Assembly (NCBI GenBank): GCA_001414345.1
Contig: LLCB01000037.1
Location: forward strand, 214,509 to 278,508
Length of the DNA: 64,000 bases
Source of the DNA: Hymenoscyphus infarciens
Taxonomy: Eukaryota > Ascomycota > Leotiomycetes > Helotiales > Helotiaceae
Direction: 5' to 3'
The notes beneath the pieces are model-generated. The model was given only the letters and a program-made list of their open reading frames with translations. It made no database searches and was not told the origin of the DNA. Shown here one piece after another: positions 55,586-64,000 of the stretch. The position numbers and the translations under genes are program-made. Positions within the stretch are counted from its first letter, which is position 1. Each line of letters starts with the position of its first letter.

Positions 55586-56340
55586 TTACTCTCCACTCCG
55601 CAATCTCGATCCCTTACCACCTGGTCCCACCAAAACCCCATCCTCATCAATATCCACCATTCTCCCATTGTCCTCCGTCCACCCAAGCAACACTTCTTCA
55701 TCCACACACATATGCGGAACCGGATATTTAGTCACATCCTCCCATTCAAAGAGTGTCGACGTCGTATCACCTCCACAAATCACAGCAGCACGTATCCACT
55801 TAATACAATGCTCCAAATGCTCTTTTTCCTCTCCAAAAAGGACGGGCTGGCGTTGGGATATTAATAGGAAGGATATAAATGAGTTCTGAGAGTGAAAAGA
55901 CAGTGTAGTTCGTGGTAGAAGGCCATCTTTGCTAAAGAGTCGCCCGAGTTGTCTGCTAATGGGACAAAGGTTGTGTTTGACGGTAGCTCGGAGGAGTGGA
56001 TGCGTATGTTTCCCCCGGAAAGGAGATGGGTCCAGGCTTCTGGAGTCGAGGGTGATGGTGGTTGAGCATAAGGCGAGAGTTTGTCTCCGTGTTTTTGGAA
56101 GAGTTTTGGTGTGTATTTGAGATCTTTTTGGATTGGGGGGAACTCGATTTCTCTAATGGTTTGTCGAGGTGAGATCCCGAGTTTGATAGGAGGTAGAATA
56201 CAATGGTGTAAGTGAGGATTAAGAGCAACTGGAGGAGAAGAAATTAATGTGTTTCATATAAAAAGTGGGTCATTCGTTGTGGTCTTGTAGATTCAGTCTC
56301 TTCTAGAAGTGGATTTGTGAGAGATGGATCGATTTCTTCG
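55586..56340 (-). pseudogene. broken UstYa/DUF3328-like oxidase gene
   Basis: Minus-strand pieces in family order: an acidic N-terminus (NPLLEETEST), a membrane helix (LLILTYTIVFYLL), SPYAQPPSPSTPEAW, a PLADNSG segment, the first metal-binding motif HELHC at about 55,915-55,900, and the second, HLEHC at about 55,819-55,805, followed by ICGGDTTSTLFEW. The two motifs are 95 bp apart and so in different frames, with a TAA between them in the first frame; the helix and the SPYAQPP part are also in different frames. Motif spacing is normal for the family without an intron, so frameshifts are the simplest reading. UstYa proteins are oxidases that crosslink or cyclise peptides in fungal RiPP and other peptide pathways. 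The ends are uncertain. Confidence 0.65.
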
Positions 56341-56382
56341 CCTAGGATATTACAAGTACGGTCTGTAGTTGTTCTGCTGGCG

Positions 56383-56823
56383 CAGACTTAGGCGGCGATA
56401 TTACCGGTGGCATATCGGGGGGGTCTACGATATTTATCGTATCGTATTAAATAATCCGATCGTTACCGGATTTCTAAGGAGAACCGATAATATATCGATT
56501 ATCGGCGGAAAATAGTTAATCCGAAGGAGAATAGTTCTTCCGACCCGAGAGCTAATGGAATACAAATAAAGTTATAACTCTTAAGAGATTACTTCTCTTA
56601 TTATAAGTCCTTTATACTAAATTAAATTTATATAATAACTTTTTAATATAATAAAGCAGAGTTTTAAAAAGAAGATATAAGTCATATAATGTCTATTTAG
56701 TACTATAAGGCACTAGCGCTAAAAACCTAATATTTAATCGATTATCGTTACTTTTTTAACGATATTTATCGTACAATATATATCGCGATAATCCAATAAA
56801 TATCGTATCGCCGCCCAAGTCTG
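56383..56823. mobile_element. 441 bp hAT-like MITE
   Basis: Terminal inverted repeats of 18 bp with one mismatch: CAGACTTAGGCGGCGATA at the left and, reversed, CAGACTTGGGCGGCGATA at the right. Subterminal ACGATATTTATCGT palindromes occur near both ends (about 56,427 and 56,758). The centre is AT-rich without a frame. The CAG start and motif-rich ends are in the style of hAT non-autonomous elements. I did not see an 8 bp target-site duplication (TGCTGGCG left, AAAAGCCA right). Confidence 0.7.
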
Positions 56824-57459
56824 AAAAGCCATGGCCCCAAGGCCAGTTGCTCGCTTATTTCCAATTCCGACTCGCAATTTTAATGATTATAGAAGATGGC
56901 AGTGTTGTCACTGCGCGCTTTCGGCACTCACCTCACCTTTAACTCATATGCATGCTACAACGGTATGCATCGTGCGTGCATAATGCGGGGTGTCGGTATA
57001 CAACTTTGGATCCCAAGTCCCTCAAGTCACATTTTCAACGGGTAAATAAAATTCAATCGTTTGAATCCTTCCGTTTGAAATTTCGAAATGATACCCATGG
57101 GGCTTTAAAGGCTGACTATCTGCAGGCTGTGACATGATCACCGAGATTTATTTCTCGGATTATGAGTTGACTCAAGACTACACTATTTTGCCATCAAGCG
57201 AAAGAACCGAATTTTTGACACTGAAAATATTGCACACTTGGTCATAGCTACTTTACAAGATCCGGACCAAGATTGTGAAACTACAGTATCTTTTCTTCAA
57301 ATACGGTAGGTAGGGTTTGGGCGTCAACAGATGTATACATAATTGCAAATCGGAGAAACACAGGCCACAAAGCCGATGGGAGCTTTGGAACCCCATTGGC
57401 ACCCACTTGTAGGCTTCCAAAGTTAAAATTTAAGCTGTAAGCATAGAATTTTCATTCTG
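56824..57459. other. 0.6 kb without a supported gene
   Basis: No open frame with family features. Lies between the hAT-like element and the small two-exon gene. Confidence 0.4.
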
Positions 57460-57923
57460 TCAATGACCACCCTCAGCCTGGCCATCCACATCACCCTCCT
57501 GACTCCACGGCTTCAGTTTTGGCGGAAGTTCCATAACAACCTCACCTGTATCTTTCCCCGGCCCCAACTCGGAAACTTCCACCCACATTCCAGGACTAAT
57601 TCTCTCTTTCTCGTGCCACTCCAGAATTTGATCATGATCTTTGCACTTTTCATTAATTGCAAAATCTAGAAAAGTGTAATCTTAGGTAGCCATCCAGTTA
57701 TGGGTAGTCATATCCGTACTAAAATTACACGTGAGAGTTTGGAGGTGGAGACAACGTGAAAGGTGTGCTTGGTGGAAAGGTTGAAGGGGGCTTGTTGAGC
57801 GGGTGTTGGAGGGACAGGTTGTTTGAAGCGTGTAGTACTAGTAGTGTTCTCGGTAAGCGTCTTTTCGTATTGCGTTTGGACAATGAAGTGCGTGTTGGCT
57901 ATCTGGTTGAGGGAGGTGGGCAT
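57460..57923 (-). CDS. small two-exon protein, function unknown
   Basis: Exons 57923-57731 and 57665-57460, 132 residues. The intron (66 bp) has a GTGTAA donor and a TTTTCTAG acceptor, and splicing turns two unremarkable frames into one continuous protein. The N-terminal half is Thr/Pro-rich (TTRFKQPVPPTPAQQAPFNL); the C-terminal half is charged with evenly spaced aromatic residues (EWHEKERISPGMWVEVSELG, then MELPPKLKPWSQEG). No signal peptide or membrane helix. I know no family. It lies inside the decayed island but is itself unbroken, so it may be a small conserved gene or a recent orphan. Confidence 0.55.
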
Positions 57924-58316
57924 CAGTTCCGTAGCCTAGCGGGTCAATTAGCATAGCTCAAAATCAAAATTGAAGCTGTTTGCAAAAGAGGTATAGTATG
58001 TATGTACTGATGATGTTGTTCTTGAAGGTAAATCTGAAATTTTCTAACCTAGCGAAGTATTTTCCATGCCTGTTAAAGAAGATTAATATTTTCAGTCCTA
58101 CTTCGTGAATTGGTTGTTGGGTGGAATGAAATGTCACTTTCTCTGGCTAGCTTCACTGTTGTGAATTTACCAAAGAGCATGTAGAACATTATAGAATTCC
58201 AGGTAAACTTGAGTTAATATACTTGAAGAAACCAAAATTATAGTCCCTAATTTTTCCGTAGTGTTTCGAACATCAGCAGTGGTCACTATTACTTTCATTC
58301 CATTCTTTTCTCTAAG

Positions 58317-58324
58317 TATAAAAG
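58317..58324 (+). promoter_or_regulatory. TATA box of the repeat-peptide gene
   Basis: TATAAAAG, about 96 bp upstream of the ATG at 58,420, followed by a CT/CA-rich leader (ACAACTATCACTCTCTCG) and a good start context (CAACATG). This is a strong core promoter of the sort seen at highly expressed fungal genes for small secreted peptides. Confidence 0.55.
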
Positions 58325-58419
58325 TCCAGTCCCCGACATCCTTTCAAAATTCATTACATACACAACTATCACTCTCTCGTTCTCAACATCCAACATCCCC
58401 AAGAAATACTCGATTCAAC

Positions 58420-58993
58420 ATGCTCTTTTCTCGTCTTCCCATGAGCATTGCTCTCTGGAGCAAAATGGCAACTGCTATCCCCACTCCAAAGGATACAGTC
58501 CAAGCTTATGGCCAGCATACCGATGACAACCCAAAGGCCAACAAATGCACTCCCACCGTTCATATCCAGCGTATAGACAACACACTGACGATAATCCCAA
58601 AGTTGCTCGATCAAATTCTAAGAGCGCTGAAGCCTACGGTCAACACACCGATGATGACCATACCCACCCAAGTGTCGAAGCTCGCTCTCAACCAAAGTGA
58701 ACCCTAGAGGCTTCTTGGTGCGACTCAGCTCAAGCGTATGGGCAACACATAGATGACAAGCAACCTGTCAAGACTCCAACCGAGAAGCGGGAGACTGCTC
58801 AGTAAATGCAAAAATCTTGATGCTCTAGGTTCAAGCTTAAATGGTAAGTCCACTCTCTTTCTTTCCCGTCTTGAGATCAATAGATAATGAGGATGTTAAT
58901 TATTGCTCAAATAGGGCTTATGGGCAGAGAATTGATGATTGTTATAGGGAAGGACACGCTTATGGTCAACATGTTGATGATTGTATTCTTTGA
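58420..58993 (+). pseudogene. tandem AYGQHTDD peptide precursor gene, broken
   Basis: From the ATG, a short basic/hydrophobic leader ends in MATAIPTP, like fungal secretion signals but weak. Six repeats of an eight-residue motif follow: 58,504 AYGQHTDD, 58,569 AYRQHTDD, 58,632 AYGQHTDD, 58,734 AYGQHIDD, 58,916 AYGQRIDD and 58,958 AYGQHVDD. Repeat 1 is in the ATG frame; 2-4 are shifted by two bases and a TGA at about 58,698 lies between 3 and 4; 5-6 are in the third frame after a possible intron (58,844 GTAAGT to 58,914 ATAG). The residues before each motif are QA, PA, EA or QA pairs. Dibasic Kex2 sites are nearly absent (one KR near 58,787). Conservation of the octapeptide in every frame argues for a once-functional repeat precursor, now damaged by indels. 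Confidence 0.55.
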
Positions 58994-59286
58994 GGGTGGC
59001 TGCATAGTTTGAATGGTGTTGTGGGTCGCGCGTTTTGGATAATAAAGCAGGTGGTTGTAGTGAGTTAACAGCTGTTTAGCTTAGGGGTTATTGAAAAGTG
59101 GATGAAAATCATGCCATTATCTGTGAAACCATGGAGTTGATGTTGCCTCTCTGATGACAAGAAATATACTACTAAGAAATAAAAGAATAAACGGAGGATT
59201 CCTTCCTCCGTTTCTAAAATACAACAAGCTGTATTTCTAACACCTCACTCATTCTAAAGAAACACAACACCTCAAACAAATCTAAC

Positions 59287-60207
59287 CTACAGCTTACTCT
59301 CAACCCACTTCGGTTTTCTTTTCTCTACAAAGCTCTTCACTCCTTCTACCATATTCTCACCGCCATCCATCCTAGCATACCAACTATCCCCCCAGATTCT
59401 CGTCCCCTCCTCCGCGCCCCCCCCCTCCCACCCCATCTTGATCCCCTCCCTTGTAACAATAACAGCATCCGGACTATTCCCCGCAATACTCCCCGCAACC
59501 TTCAAAGCCTCCTCGACAACATCTCCCTTCACAACAGCATTGACAAGTCCCCACTCCCTCGCCTCCTCAGCCTTCAGTTTTCTCCCTGTAAGGGCCATCT
59601 CCATAGCCCTCTGCCTGCCCACAGTCCTCACCAATCTTGGCAAAGCGCCCGCCAAAGCAACAACCCCAATCGTCACCTCAGGTAGTGCAAATTCCGCCTT
59701 CTCACTCGCAATAACCAGATCAGAGTTAATTATCATCTCACAGCCTCCCCCGAAACAAAGGCCGTTCACAGCACAAATCACCACTTTCTTTCCCGCCCTC
59801 CTACTCAGACCCCCGAATCCTCCTGGAGGAGTAGAACCTTGTTTCCCTTCATGCCATTCTTTCAGATCCGCTCCGGCGCAAAAAGCACGACCAGATCCAG
59901 TGAGAATGGCAACTAACAGTGGAGGCTCATTGTCGAGCCAAAGGAAGAGATTGTGGAGGGCCCAATGCATGGGCGTTGAGATACAATTTAGTGCTTTAGG
60001 CCGGTCGATGGTTATGAGTAAGATCTTTGGTGAAGGGAATGAGATTTTAATTTCATCTGGAATATCTGGTGGTGGATTGGTGAACGTTGGTTGTGACATT
60101 GCAGAACTAACAAGTTTGTTGTGGAAGAGCACTGGAATTGCGCTTGTTTGGAGAGTATATGATTTGAAAGCCGGGTTACCAAGGAGAGGAGATGTTGGTT
60201 TTGGCAT
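59287..60207 (-). CDS. peroxisomal enoyl-CoA hydratase
   Basis: Single exon, 306 residues from 60,207 or 270 from the internal ATG at 60,099 (MSQPTFTNPPP). Crotonase-fold enzyme hydrating 2-enoyl-CoA. Seen: ITIDRPKALNCIS, the oxyanion-hole block GSGRAFCAGADLKEW, and VICAVNGLCFGGGCEMIINS then ASEKAEFALPEVTIGVVALA with the catalytic glutamate region. The C-terminus SKL is a canonical PTS1 signal, placing it in the peroxisome. The extra 36 N-terminal residues are not conserved-looking, so the shorter start is more likely. With the acyl-CoA synthetase and Fox2 it adds a third fatty-acid breakdown gene to this window, though not adjacent to them. Confidence 0.9.
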   Translation of the reverse strand: MPKPTSPLLGNPAFKSYTLQTSAIPVLFHNKLVSSAMSQPTFTNPPPDIPDEIKISFPSPKILLITIDRPKALNCISTPMHWALHNLFLWLDNEPPLLVAILTGSGRAFCAGADLKEWHEGKQGSTPPGGFGGLSRRAGKKVVICAVNGLCFGGGCEMIINSDLVIASEKAEFALPEVTIGVVALAGALPRLVRTVGRQRAMEMALTGRKLKAEEAREWGLVNAVVKGDVVEEALKVAGSIAGNSPDAVIVTREGIKMGWEGGGAEEGTRIWGDSWYARMDGGENMVEGVKSFVEKRKPKWVESKL

Positions 60208-60649
60208 GGACTTGATGATTCTAGATAGATTGAACGTGAATAATGAGTATAAGATATTAGTCTTGTAACATATAGTGATGGAGTGAGCCTGATAACTTCT
60301 TGACCGTAAAGCGGGGTGAGCCGAGGCATCGGTTCGTCATCGCGAAATTCGGGTCTTGCCTCTACCACGCTATGCTAAACGTTTATATAAAATCACAACA
60401 AAGTATTACCCAGAAGGAATCCTTTATCAATTCTACAAAGCCTTTGTTATTTTCAGTAACTTTTCATGATTTTGTTGACAAGTTGCGACCCAGTCTTTGC
60501 GGCACCTGTACGGCGATCCAATCGGCTATTTCATTTGATTGATCCCTGCTTATAACAATCTTCTAGTTTAGACTTGTACCAAGGTATATTAAACAATGGT
60601 AGAGATATTCAATTTGATTGTGAGTGGTCTAAAATTATGCCCATGCAAT
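60208..60649. other. 0.44 kb gene-free interval
   Basis: Between the hydratase start and the HAUS6 3' end. Nothing recognised. Confidence 0.4.
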
Positions 60650-63069
60650 TCACTCAAAATCTTCGTCCATCTCCCTTGTGGGGCTCACAGCTGGACTTGT
60701 CTTGATCTTGGGCCGGCTTTTAAAGACACTCTCGTAATCCGGATCGCCTTCAATCAACTCAATTGCACTCATATCTGGCGTGACGACTTCTTCCTCCACT
60801 TTTGGGAAATAGGTCGATTCTCTCGCCTTCTTCTTTGCATCCTTCACACTCCTTCTGCGAGCAAGTTGAGCCTTCTTCTGCGCTGCTTCGAACCCCGCCA
60901 TGCTTTTTCGAGTACGTTCGATTAATCCTGCATGTAAATCTGATTCCACTTCTACAATTGGAGGCGCGAGGGATGGTCTTGATTTGATGGATAAACGGGG
61001 GAGATCCTGTACATCATATTCGTCATGGAGTTCGGAGATCTGGGAGTGAGACGTTCGGGACATTGAGAGTCTGGTGCGCTCAGCTAACGATAATGTATGC
61101 CGTGGCTTCTTGGGCGACGGAGACGCAGCTGACATTGAGTTCAGAATTTGATCTGCAAGATCAGACTCTGTATCAAGTCGTTGTGGCTTGGGGGGTGGGG
61201 AAATTCGTCGAGGGGGGGTCTGCGCCTGAAGAGGAGGGAGTGGCGATGGCGAAAGTGCTCGTTCTGCGATTATGGTGTCCTCAGCGACCAACGTTACTTC
61301 CTCCTCCTCGACGTGCTTTTCCTCTTCTATGGCTTCTTCTTCCGACTCCTCACGCGGAGGTGGCGCCTCCGATGGTGGAGTGCGAGAGATGGATTTTGCA
61401 GTCTGACTTGCATAGCCAGGGGAGGATTGCTCGATATCGCTCGCAGATGACCAATCATCTTCATCTTCTTTATTTTCCTCCAAAGAGTGTTCTGCCGATG
61501 GAACCAGAAGTGACTTGCGTTTTTGTACCCCTAGGCTTTGGCGAGTATGACTGCTTTTCACTAGAGGATTACGGATGTCTGTAATTTCGCTTCGCATGTT
61601 TTCAATGAGCTGCGTATACCCTTCCAAGGATACGCTCTGTGTCTCAACGGCTTTCCCTGAACTGTTGCGGTTGATTTGGATAGCTTGGTGGAGGCTGAAA
61701 TCGAGTTCTATCTTTTTCTGTTCCCCCGAAGGTTCGCGCTTTTCTCTAGGTACACCTGCCTTTGTAAGTAATGAACGTGCCAAAAAGTTTAGAACAATGA
61801 TATTCATTCTCCCGACATTTGGACAGTCATGGTTCGAGGACGTTTGGAAGAATCTAACCTGGTGCCTAAATTCTTCAAAACGTTCTCGAGGAATGAATGC
61901 AACTGTCCTAGCATAAAAATTCAGGGGGAAGGGTGTACGCAGATGAAATATGGATATTCTTACCGGTCCTTTTCGACAGTCCTCTGCTGAAATTTTGCCA
62001 TCTCGCCAGGCGATCCTCTTGACTTCTAACCCGAGCATCTAGTTGCTCCAACAAACCAACCCGACCTTTGCCCTCGACATCTCCAATACTACCCCCCTCC
62101 ACATGTTTCCAAACTTTATCGAATCGAGTTGCCAAAAGGCCGTCCTCTCCGACCTTGCTGTCGCCGTAGAGTATGGTTCCAAGCCACTCCTCACTGCCAG
62201 ACCAATTATTTTGTACCTGGTTCTGAAAATATTTGATCTCTGCCGGCGAAATGTCGTCGCAGTTCCCACCTTCCACAAGCACCTCCTTCAATTGCTCGTG
62301 TCGTCGAGTGATCCGGCGCTCATTGAGACTGAGAAGCTCGGAGAAATCCTTGTACTTGGCCCTAGAACTCTCTTTTCGATCCAAATGCGATTTCAGAGCA
62401 GCTCTATGCGCCAATATCAACGCGGACAACACACTCCGTTCCCCTGAATATGAGAAGTTTTCGTATGCCAACTGTTGCGCAATGGCGTCCACTTCTGGCG
62501 ACCCACCCTGTTGAAGCACTTTCTTGAGGACTGCGTTGGAAAAGACCGCCAGAACTTCTTCCAGTCTCTCGCCCTTGCATTCGTCCAACATCGTCTTCCT
62601 CAACACCGTATCCCTCCCTAATATACCATTCTTCTTCGCTTGGTCGAGACATCTGAAGAGTGCCGCGCGGAGGTTGAGAGATTGTAAAGGCTCGAGGGGA
62701 GGAAAGAAAGGCTGCAATTTCTATCCAATAGTTAGAGCCTTAAGAAATCGCATCATAGAAATAGACAGGAGATCGAACATTCTGTGCCTCCTCAGGGTCC
62801 CATAATGCAAACAATTGGTACAGCGCCCACTCGACACATTGCACACGCTTCTTCTGATTCTGCTGGGCGTCCTTGGCTGGAAAAGTCTTCGCAGATATGC
62901 CGGGCCAGTCGGGTTTCAAGTCCAAATCCAACAGTCGTAGGTTCGTAAGGAAGAGGGCAATGTTCGAAGTACTTGGAAGGGGTGTGGAGGAAGATGCGGT
63001 GGCGGGTTTGAAGGTACCAAGCGGGGGAACCCTTAAACTTCGAGTCCTCGACACCTGGGGATTTGACAT
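60650..63069 (-). CDS. HAUS augmin-like complex subunit 6
   Basis: Exons 63069-62779, 62720-61964 and 61902-60650, about 766 residues. Augmin recruits gamma-tubulin to existing microtubules for branching nucleation in the spindle; HAUS6 bridges to gamma-tubulin via its adaptor. The N-terminal HAUS6 domain is clear: FLTNLRLLDLDLKPDWPGIS, VQCVEWALYQLFALWDPEEA joined over intron 1 to LQPFFPPLEPLQSLNLRAAL and KTMLDECKGERLEEVLAVFS. The C-terminal 300 residues are acidic, Ser/Pro-rich and unstructured. Intron 2 needs the acceptor GGACAG to keep frame. A further 99 bp open stretch near 61,855-61,757 (starting GTTAGA and ending ACAAAG) may be an unspliced third intron; I left it coding. Confidence 0.87.
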
Positions 63070-63261
63070 GGTGAGGAATATCTGTGAGAAAATAACATGG
63101 TCTATGGAGTTTGGGTTGAGGCAACACAAGTACAGTGAGTTGTATAGCGTCAAGGATGTTGATGGGGCAGTCGCGTTTGGGGGTTGCGCCAGCGACGGGT
63201 TGGTAAAAGCGGCACCGTCCCACTTGTTCTAACTTTACTACACTATAGGCATACGGATTTA

Positions 63262-64000
63262 AGTTAGTAGAGCCGAAGAAATTTAAGAAATTTATTAGTT
63301 ACTAGCTTATAACTAGTTTTTATCTCTTTATTATTAAGTTTTAATAGCTTTTAATATTTAAAAGTTAAAAGAACTATTAAATAACTAATAGCTTAATTAA
63401 AAAGTTAAATATTTAATATAAATAATATAATTATTAAGAAATTTATAAAATTTATAATATACTAGCTTATAACTAGTTTTTATATTATTATTATTAGATT
63501 TTAATAGCTTTTAATACTTAAAAGAGATTTTAATACTTAAAAGAACTAGTTAATAACTAAAGCTTTAATTAATAAAAATAGTTTAAGAATTAAAAAATTT
63601 ATAAAATATATAATTTACTAGCTTCTAACTAGTTTTTATATCTTTAATATTAGATTTTAATAGTTTTTAGTATATAAAAGTTAAAAGAACTAGTTAGTAA
63701 TTAAAGCTTTAATCAAAAAGTTAAATATCTAATATATATAAATTAATTATTAAGAAATTATAAAAATATATAGTTTACTAGCTTCTAACTAGTTTTTATA
63801 TCTTTAAAATTAAATTTTAATAGTTTTTAGTAGATAAGAGTTAAAAGAACTAGTAAGTAATTAAAGCTTTAATTAAAAAGTTAAATATTTAATATATATA
63901 AATTAATTATTAAGAAATTTATAAAATATATAGTCTACTAGCTTCTAACTAGTTTTTATATCTTTAATATTAGATTTTAATACTTTTTAGTAGATAAGAG
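63262..64000. repeat. AT-rich satellite, period about 160 bp
   Basis: The word ACTAGCTTMTAACTAG followed by TTTTTATAT recurs at 63,301, 63,461, 63,617, 63,777 and 63,937, a step of 156-160 bp, with the rest of the unit also repeated (TTAAAAGTTAAAAGAACTA, AATTATTAAGAAATTTATAA). ACTAGCTTATAACTAGT is nearly palindromic. The array runs off the right end of the window. Composition is about 80 percent A+T with transition-type differences between units, as expected after RIP. No coding potential. Confidence 0.85.

Noticed and set aside
56375..56831. Target-site duplication flanking the hAT-like element
   Set aside because: The 8 bp on each side (TGCTGGCG and AAAAGCCA) do not match, so it is not claimed.
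58698..58730. Intron that would remove the TGA between repeats 3 and 4 of the peptide gene
   Set aside because: GTGAAC to CTCAG would be only about 32 bp and leaves the wrong frame, so the stop is treated as a real lesion.
61757..61855. Possible third intron in HAUS6
   Set aside because: GTTAGA and ACAAAG ends with a TTCTAAACT branch-like word are present, but the stretch is open and in frame, so the choice cannot be made from sequence alone; left coding and flagged in the entry.
1..64000. CRISPR arrays, operons, ribosome binding sites, rRNA genes
   Set aside because: The window is fungal nuclear DNA; no direct-repeat/spacer array, rRNA segment or bacterial gene arrangement was seen.

Overview
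This is a nuclear window from a filamentous ascomycete (Pezizomycotina). Genes carry many 45-100 bp spliceosomal introns with GT..AG ends and CTAAC/CTGAC-like branch points, they are tightly packed on both strands, and gene-rich stretches alternate with very AT-rich, TA/AG-skewed islands that look like repeats degraded by repeat-induced point mutation (RIP). The gene set (PhyA phytase, BED-finger/Zn-cluster regulator, Fox2, HAUS6/AugF, UstYa-like remnant) fits Leotiomycetes or a neighbouring class, but I cannot name the species.

Layout. 1-0.8 kb: AT-rich repeat relic. 1.2-10 kb: membrane-anchored phytase, ROT1 ER chaperone (-), 5-formyl-THF cyclo-ligase, SmE spliceosomal protein (-), Mtr10-type karyopherin. 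11.5-14 kb: BED/C6 zinc regulator (-). 14.9-19.6 kb: TDA10-type kinase (-) divergent from FOX2, the peroxisomal multifunctional beta-oxidation enzyme. 19.8-23.8 kb: a diverged short repeat and a small membrane protein with a broken paralogue beside it. 23.8-30 kb: ECM11-like protein (-), RKM5-type methyltransferase (-) divergent from an FAA1/FAA4-type acyl-CoA synthetase. 31-40.3 kb: intron-containing tRNA-Pro(CGG), a P450 (-), an ORC4 carrying an AT-hook and a PHD finger, and a large proline-rich protein of unknown function. 41-42.6 kb: AT-rich island. 42.7-50.5 kb: a carbohydrate-use block with an MFS sugar porter (-) divergent from a GH95 alpha-fucosidase, then an IAH1-type esterase (-) divergent from a GH1 beta-glucosidase. 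50.5-59 kb: a decayed, transposon-scarred accessory island holding a P450 pseudogene, intact dihydroorotate dehydrogenase, two kinds of MITE, a broken UstYa/DUF3328-like gene, a small two-exon gene, and a broken gene encoding tandem AYGQHTDD-type peptides. 59.3-63.1 kb: an SKL-ending enoyl-CoA hydratase (-) and the augmin subunit HAUS6 (-). 63.25 kb to the end: an AT-rich satellite of about 160 bp period.

The most unusual item is the 51-59 kb island. Within 8 kb it has a P450 remnant, a protein with the paired H-x2-H-C motifs of UstYa oxidases, and a repeat-peptide gene with a conserved Tyr in each repeat. That is the gene content of a dikaritin-type (ustiloxin-like) RiPP cluster, here broken by nonsense codons and frameshifts. 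The link is inference. Housekeeping themes that recur are peroxisomal fatty-acid breakdown (acyl-CoA synthetase, Fox2, enoyl-CoA hydratase) and intracellular oligosaccharide use.

All splice sites were placed by eye from protein-family continuity, reading frame and GT/AG signals; there is no transcript evidence. Coordinates in each entry are the outer bounds, with exons listed in the text.
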